A stretch of DNA of 64,000 nucleotides from Nematostella vectensis (lineage: Eukaryota; Cnidaria; Anthozoa; Actiniaria; Edwardsiidae), in NCBI RefSeq assembly GCF_932526225.1, contig NC_064044.1:3684092-3748091 (forward strand), given 5' to 3'. Numbering within the stretch: position 1 is the first letter of the stretch; every line of letters starts with the position of its first letter. The notes beneath the pieces are model-generated. The model was not told the origin of the DNA, searched no databases, and saw only the letters and a list, made by a program, of their open reading frames with translations. A program made the translations under genes and the position numbers. Positions 45,301 to 54,300 of this stretch are shown here, in pieces.

Positions 45301-48300
45301 TCTTCGCTTTTTGTTTGCAACAGCTAAAACGAGCGACCGTCAAAGATCCTGTTACCGGAGAATTGATCTTTGCCAATTACCGTATTAGCAAAAGGTACTT
45401 GACGTTTGTGCTAACGGACCGGGTACCGGGGAATTGATATTTGCCAATTACCGTATTAGCAAAAGGTACTTGACGTTTGTACTAATGAACCGGGTTCCTG
45501 GGGATTGATATTTGCCAATTCCCGCTTGTGAATTATGCACAACGTTGCATCGCTTTCACCCGGAAACACTAATAAATAATGACATTATTTTAAGTTTAAA
45601 TAAATTAATTGAACAGGCTTTTATAATTTAAAATGAGTTTGAAGTTATGGAAATAATGGCATTACTTTAAGCTTAATTTAAATTAATTTAACTGGCTCTA
45701 ATTAATTCAAAGATTGAAGTGTCAATAATTATTTTTATTCTAAATTCGAACAGAAAATATCCAGAAAAGTAACAAAAAAGTTTCTGGATCATTTGGACCG
45801 AAAAGAGTTGTTTAGAGAACGGTTTTATAGCTTCTTGGGGCTTATTTGGTTTTACTTCAATAAGATCAGTTTTATCTTAATCCCTGTAAAATTATGCTCG
45901 ATCGTCATGGCGGTAATTTTTTTTTCAGATAAGCTTATTCCACATAAAATAAGGCGGGAATTCATTTGAAAACTCGATAAGAATAAACAAATGCATGTAT
46001 GTATTTAAATTTACACTGGACCTTTCTATTAAGTCATGGAATCTTGTAGCTTTTCTTCCAGCCTTCATAAATAGCAGGTGTGCATTTCTACCTCATCGTA
46101 TTTTGAATAGGGCAAGACAAGGAACCTACAAACATTGTACGAAATGATGGCTTTTCTATTATCTCCTCTGTGTACGTACGCAAGGTCGTGCTATGACATG
46201 TTTCCACTTTTGGTGATGTTCTGCACTGGGTATTGTATTTACTCTATGCTTCAAAGATTATGATATTTTTTTTGTTTTAAGCTTTCAAAAACAAGTTCGT
46301 TTTCCAAAGAGCCGTAGCAGGTTTCGACATTTTAAATAGTGCTCACGCGTTTTTCCGTAGTCCTTCAGATTTTTAATAAACAAAAGGGCTCTGAATACAT
46401 AAATACGTGTTATACCCCCCCCCCCCCCCGCCAAAAAAGGCCGTTGTGTGGGTGTGGCTATCCTTGCCCTTAGTCAGGTCTGCAGCTACTGCCAGCGATC
46501 CTATTACTAACTACTTTTGTTTCTTCCCTTAAAATTTTCACTTACATTTCTTCTTTAGGTTGCGCAATGCAATGTTTGTTGATTAAATTGTGGCCCAAGG
46601 AAAACCTGTAGCACTTTCCCGACATGCAAAGGATCCCTTTCCTTTCATTTACTCTCCCCATCCCCCCTTACCCCATACAACAACAAATAAAAGAACAGCG
46701 ACAAAAAAGCAAAAAAAAGCAATTAGAATCCCTATTTCAAATAAAGTTGCATTCGGAAAATCCATGTGTCGTAACGCGCATTTCTTCATAGGTGTCAAAT
46801 AAGCAACTAAGCTTTACAAAAAGGTTGAGAAAGTTTCAAAAAAGGTTCAGAAAACTGTAAAACAGGTTAAGAAACTTTCAAAACAGGTTCAGAAAGTTGT
46901 AAAATTCTTTGAAAACGTTCACACGGCTCTCCGAGACCAGGATTCGAAAGCTTATACGTTACTCATAAACCATTGCTCATTACGACACCTGGATTCGAGT
47001 GTGAATGCTTATTTGAAATAGTTGTATAAGCAATTCTATTGACATACTTTCAAACAGAAGAGAGTTCTCAGAAATTAGGTCATAAGGAGGGATGCGAAGG
47101 ATTTAAGCTCATAGAATCTTGCCTTTGATTGGGCGAGCAGGGTCACATGATCATTTCTAGGAAAAAGTTATACTAAAATATTTTCTAATCTTTAGCTTGA
47201 GCGCGCAGTAATCTCAACTCCCAATGGAACACTTGTGTATGCATCGTATCGTGTGAGCAAAAGGTAAATAACCACAGTAAACCATGGACTAATATAAGTA
47301 AATATAAAACCACGGGGTGAATAACACACGGGTTGAATATAAATTAACCTAAGGAAATATAACAGCACGGGGTGAATAACCCACGGTAAACCATCGACTA
47401 ATTTAAGTAAATACAACACCACTGGGTGAATAAGTCCCGGTAAATCAGAGAGTAACCAAGATAAGTTTGTCTTGAGGCAAAATAGACCATATACTAACAT
47501 CAAAAACACTATACCATGTTGTAAAGAATATAGATAAATACAGTTAACAAGAGCTTAAATCTTAAGACTAACAACAGTGAGTGGAATCATTAGCCAATTC
47601 GCACCGAGCGTTAGTTGTCAGTTCTTACTCGTCCAAGAGACAAAACTGCGGATAAAATATATGCTAGCATACGTAATTCAAGCTGAGCCACATTTTGCAA
47701 AATGTGAATTAAAATGAAAACAAAATTCGACAAACATTTGTCCAAATGCATCTGTGAGAACACGAAAACGAGGGTGATAGCACTTGACCGTAAATAAAAG
47801 AGTAAAAGCGAGGTTGACTGCCCGTGACAGGAAATAAGAGCGCGAAAGCGAGGTTGACTGCACGTGACCGGAGATAAGAGCGCGAAAGCGAGGGTGATAG
47901 CACGTTACCGGAAGTAAGAATACAAAAGAAGGGAGAGCTCGTGACCGCTCTTGAGAAAAAAAAATATTTTGTTTAGCAAAATTAATAGTGTTGGAAAGTC
48001 ATCAAGAAAATCATCATATATAATACTTTCTGCATCAACTAGTCACTTTTAAGTTCATGCTTTCTGAGGCCGTTCTTTTAAAGGAAATGGTTTTACTGTA
48101 TTTTTATTTGTTTAAGAGTTTATATTTTAGTATAGTTATTGGACCGCCAAGCACTGAACAGGAAACGTCCACTCATAATCGTTCATCTAATTATGCCACG
48201 CCCCATTTTCGTTACCTTCACCATAGTCTTCCTCGCAGCCGATCTGGACTTGTCACGCTAGGACTTGTCACGCTAGGACTTGTCACGCTAGTCGGCACCA

Positions 48301-51300
48301 TGGGGCTCAAGCGCCACCTAGCGTGACGGGTCGATGAAACATTCTTATTCAGGAAGGGGAATATTTAGTATATCCTTTTTCTGCCCTCTTTTCCATTGCT
48401 ACTGTTCGATATAAACACATACTTCCCTTTCCACAAATGGCAAAGCCGTTGATTGGAAAGGGCCGATTTGCAATAATGTATCGTACCCTGTGATTGGCTA
48501 TGTGTGTAACGCGTCTTGTGTTCGTACAGTTGAGGCGAGCCACCATTCAACACCCTGTCACAGGCAAGCTCGAGTTCGCAAACTATCGTATAAGTAAAAG
48601 GTGTGTACCATGTTTTGAATACCCACAGTAGAATAGGGTTTATGTTTATGTTGATCTCCAAGTTTCTGCTTCGGTCTGTTATTTCCGTTTTACGGTGGAC
48701 TTCAAACAATGGTCCACAGGGTGCCCGTAATAGCGAGAGCTGACGGCAATCTATATTAAGAATTTATTTTGAGATAAATATTTTTTATGATTAGATAGAC
48801 CTAGTATAGAAAAAATCCTGTCTTTACAGTTCTCTTCAAACACGTTATTCAAATTGCAGCTTTAATTACTATAGAGCCTTTCGGTTCCGGCTTTGGGAAA
48901 TAACAGTTGCATTTAAGTGGATATACCTGAGCCTCATAATTAGATAAAGGCCTAGTTTGCTTGCAGGCAGGTGAAAGTGTTTTAGCGCGGATAATTCGAC
49001 CAGTCGGCCGTCATGTCCAATTTGGAGCCATCTTGGATTTCACGCTACGCTCCGTCCCTCTGAATTGGAAACATACAACGATCTTTCGCGACAAAACACT
49101 ATCCTCTGCCTCCGAACAGATTAAGTGTAGTAAAGTGAAACGATAAATCTATATAACAATAATGTTTTTTAATCGGGATAAAAGTTCTATAATATCTTCT
49201 ACAAATAGAAATTTAAAATTAATTTCGAATGCTTTTTTCTGCTCTCTAACCATCGCAGCTAGCGGCTTCTAGACTAACAGATATAAGTAATTGTTGAATT
49301 CTAAGCTTGAAATTCACCCTTGACCATTGTCATATATGTTTGATGTCCGTATATTGAGGTGGATACTTCATGTATGTGGTGTTCTATTATTATCACATAT
49401 TATCACATATTTTGTCCAATTCTACAGTCACATTTCATTTCAATTTGAATTTCACATATGGCGAAGTCTCCCTATTAAAATCGCGCCATTTGACTTCGGT
49501 AACATAAAAGATTATGTACTACCGGCTGTCATCTCTTTCATGAAGTATCCATTTTAAATGTGCTCTCGTATTTATCTGCACAGCGGTCGAACGCCAAAAC
49601 ACATTCCAATTTTGTTCTTCTTATATTTTCTAGATTTTTTTTAAACTAAATGTCCAAAGTACTGGCACTTGTTTCATCTTTTTGCTAATAGTTTTTGGTT
49701 GTATTTTATTTTTTATTTTTTTCATGTGTGTAAGCTTATAAAAACTGCTATTAAAAGCAGCTTTTTAAAATACTATGTGTACGTATTGTCCGTTGTGCAG
49801 ATATTTTTTATTTATTTATACCAGGGGCTCATAAGTAGGGGCAATCATCTGCATTATATAAGTTTATTATATGGCTACGATAGTACGCGCGCTGTGATTG
49901 GCTAATTTGTAGTCGTGACATTCCCGTATTGCCCGTCTCTGAGGGCATTACGGAATTCCGTATTGCCCTACGTAAATTTTTTCACAATCTTCTGTTTTTT
50001 GAAATTTTTTCCACCTTCAAACTGCAAAACGAGCGACAGCGAACATTCGAGTAGCGAATTCTAACACCCAGAAGAAACAGAAATGTTTAATCAGCGGGCC
50101 GTCTTTTTCCGTATTCGGAGCGGGACATTTTGTGAGTTTTTTTGTGTTGCTTTGTTCGGTTGCACGAATTTCGCAGAAACGAAATCGACGAAAAAATCAA
50201 AGCCACCAAAAAAAAACAACAACAACAAGAAACAAACAGGTCTTAAAGTTGATAATGGGAAGAGGACGAGCACTTTGAGTCGGAGTTTTATTATCCTGAA
50301 GAGATTGAAAAAGGAAAATTTTGACAAAAAGAAAAACAATAAGATCACGAGCCGCCACCGATTGCCAAGAAATACAAAGCTTAAGTTATTTATATCGGAT
50401 AAACAAACAAATGAATACATAACAAGGGTTGTAAAGACCCAGAAACATCTCTATAAGATAAGTAATTACTACCTGTTATTTGTGAATGCAATATTTCCAT
50501 CAAATCATAAATCAGCACAAAGCGATTGGATTGGCCTTTTCATTTTACTTCAGAAGTTTGTTCTCGACATACCGTGGAGTTTTCGAACTAAACAGTCCAT
50601 TCATGCCGAGAAGACTGACAACTCAGCTTTCTTTGTTGTTGTTTGGATCAACTTCACATGATAAAACCTGTACCTTTCAAAAGTCGTCCAATTACTTGTT
50701 GTTAAATCTTTTCACTCATTTACATTTTTGATTTGGCAGCGCGCGAGTGTTTCTTGTTTTCCCGCCTTTTTGAAATCGATCGATAAACTAATCGATATTC
50801 GCGCGAAAGCGAAAGTTGATTTGTTTTCTTGTCATTTTTATTTTAAAAAGCCATATAATAAACAACTTACTAACCTCGACCGTTCGGTCATACCGGGAAA
50901 TATCAAACTGAGGCTTTGGCGTATCGACCGAGGCTTTGGCGTATCGACCGAGGCTTTGCGAGGTATGACCTCACTCTCGGTTAGTAAGTAAGTAAGTAGT
51001 TCGTTACGGCGTTTCCTAGGATCAGGCTATTTTTAGACGCACGCGCACGAACGGGCCAATCAGCTACGTTGACGTTGGTCGCACGCAGTTAGAAAGAATA
51101 TTTCTTTATCCATCATCCGTCGGTTTTGTTTGTTCAACAAAAGAATTGCAACCAGAATTTAAATTCGTAGATAAAGTTGGATTCATCATTGAAGAAGAGA
51201 GCAACAAAAGTCAAAGTACCGAAGAGAAAACATAGCTTTTTTGTCTGAGACTGCGCGTGCAGTTGAGCTCAGCCAAAACGTAAGCACTAAGGTCGTATCT

Positions 51301-54300
51301 GATTGGCTAATCTGCGCGTCTAAAAATAGCCTGATCCTAGGAAACGCCGTGACACCTTCATAATACAAGAATGTGAGGAAGTTGATTGCCCCTACTTATG
51401 AGCCCCTGTTTATACTTGCAATACTGTTAGTTGTCTTCGTTATTCTTGTACAACTCGATTCAACGCGTAGACTTTAAAGATCTATCTTTACGCCAATCAT
51501 GTTAAGTTTATGCACCAGGGCCGTTTACACCAATCATGTTAAGTATTATGCATCAGAGCCGTAGCAGGGGGTGGGGCACAGAGGCATGTGCCCCCCCCCC
51601 CCAATATTTTCAAAAATTATAACAAAATGATCAGTAGGAGCGTGGTCGTGCCCCCCCCCCCCCCCCCCCCCAATAGTTTCTCAATGTTTCTGCACTGTGC
51701 CTCCCTTCCCCCATCTTACGCAGCCTGCTACGGCTTTGTGCATGTTAGTGACCGGATCTCAATGATTGGTAAAAAAGACACATGTAACATCAGACATTTT
51801 TCAGTTTTTTTGGTCTCTGGTCTTAAGAGTTCTCCTGCCGAAGACAAAGGATCACAAATTTTATCACCAAACATGTTGCTGATTTTTTTCATTTGTTTTT
51901 TTTCTTTTCCCTTTCTTTCCCTTGACCTTCTCTCTGCTCTTCTGCGCACGTCTGATTCTCGCGCATGCGTAGTGGGTGGCTACGAGATGAGGAAGATGAG
52001 CTCGTGAAGCGAATCAGCTATCGTGTCCAGGCCTACTCGGGACTCAACATGACAACCTCCGAAGACTTACAGGTGAGATTTACTTCCGGTTTAGTGCGAC
52101 ATTATTACCGCGCGTTTTACTTTTTAGTTTTACTTTTCTCTTTAGCCCCTGATATAACAATTTCTAGAATCACTGGCTTGAATTTTATTCGACGTTCCGG
52201 CAATGCTGCCTCTATTAGGATTAACGGTAGTACCACAATACTTCCGGTGTTTTACTTTTTCCGAATGTGCCCACTAGTTCCGGTAGTCTGATGCTTCCGG
52301 TGCGTCGCTGTCTGTCTCTTTTTTTTAATGAATGGTGCTAATCTTTGTTGCATTTTATGAAAATATGTTTTGGTTGGAAGCGGAGATGGGATACATGGGC
52401 GTAGCCTGTGGGTGGCCCCCCGGGCCCCCTTTTGGGAGCCAAAAATACACTAATTGTATGAGACATCATCTAAAATACAGGAAAAAAGGCCATGAAAATA
52501 TGTTCGTTGCTGGCCATACCTTCATAACAAGCGCGGTAACTTTGCCTTTCTGGGCATGCGTACCAAGCGCAAAGGGGCTGGGGGGATAGACAGACCGCGC
52601 GCGCCTGGGAAGAAGGAAAAACGAAGGGCCTTTTGGGGCCCCTCCTGGCTACGCCGCTGGGGTGTTTTAATATTTTATGAAATTCTTAATACTTCATTTG
52701 TATTATATATTTTTCATATTTACGAACATCCGTTAGAACATCTTCAGCTTTTATACTCCAAAATACACGGGTATCTAAAATTCCATCTCCTAATAAAGCG
52801 CGTGTTGGTCTATTTTCAGGTTGTGAATTATGGCATTGGAGGGCATTACGAACCTCATTACGACTTTGCTAGGGTTTGTAGTTGGCATTATTCTTTACCC
52901 AAATTGAATGAATATTAATATATTATTTTTCTTTATCGCAAATACACATCTTATAATCTTAACCCTTACATTTTAGCCCGCCTGACGAGTTTTTTTTTTA
53001 TTCGGTTTATAAGAATTTTTGGTTCGCTAGACATTATCTTATCTTGACCTCTATATTTTAACTAACAGGACGGCGAGGACAAGTTCACCTCTCTGGGTAC
53101 CGGAAATAGAATAGCTACTTTCCTATCCTATGTAAGTAGCAATATTTCAACCCTTGTTAGCGACCAGCACAAGTCTTAATTCTCACTCAAACCTTTACAA
53201 ACGACCGCTCCCTTAGAAGACCGCAGATATGTTTTGGTAGTTATAAAGTTATTTATTAATTCTGTTTGTTTTTCTCTAAAAATTATCTTACCAAGGTGCA
53301 GCATGTAGACACGTAGCTTTGGACTAGGAGCAACATAGCTTAGTGGATCCTGTCAATTCCTGCGAAATCTCGAGAATTCCCGAGAATTGTCGACAATCCT
53401 TAATGTTTGTACATCCCATTCCAAGTATTCGGGAATAAACATGATATTGGTTATCAAATATCGAGAATAGACCGTTTTGACCATGTTGCGCGCGCATCCA
53501 AAATGCCACAGACGGCGGGCTTATGCTATCTAACATCGCGTACGAAGTGGAGTTTACAGACGAAGTTATAGAAAATGCTGCTAGAGTGATTTTCGCGGAG
53601 ATTTGAAGTCAAATACCTCTTTGTCCGCATTTTAGATCAGCTATGGCCCGCCGTCTGTGGCATTTTTTTATGCGCGCGCAGCATCGTCAAAACGTTCGAT
53701 TCTCGTGAGCTCATGTGCCTCTTGAGATGATTTCCGGGAATTACTGGGATTCAATAGAAATTCACGAAATTACGGGAAATATCGGGGTCTCATTTTGGGC
53801 GTGGGCGGCGGGACCTATCTTACGACAGCGTCGTCGTGACAGTGCGCGTTTCCTTTAAAAACAATCCCTTTCACATGTTGCTAAAATTCTTGCCATTCAG
53901 CTTTCAGACGTCGAAGCTGGCGGGGGGACAGTTTTCACCAGAGTCGGAGCCACGGTCTGGCCGCAGAAGGTTAGTCCAGCATGATTTTTCAGAAAGAAAA
54001 GCGGCAAAAATAATCAATTGTGCCTGCATAGTGACCGCGTGTTTGTACTGACTGAAATAGATTTGACTGTTTTGATTTTTTTAACTTTCTTCTTGTGTTG
54101 CCAGGGTGACGCTGCATTCTGGTACAATCTCAAGCGTAGTGGCGATGGTGACAGTTCTACCCGGCATGCAGCCTGCCCCGTCCTGGTTGGTAGCAAATGG
54201 GGTGAGTGAATTGGAGTAGGTGTTACATGGGAAGAGGATCACTTGTGAAGAGAGAAGGGGTCACGTGAGTAGATAGATGGGTTACTAGAGAAAAGGGTCA

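Noticed and set aside
50083-50661. 192-codon Lys-rich gene
   Set aside because: Lies inside a hAT-like element, low complexity, no domain; kept only as an observation.
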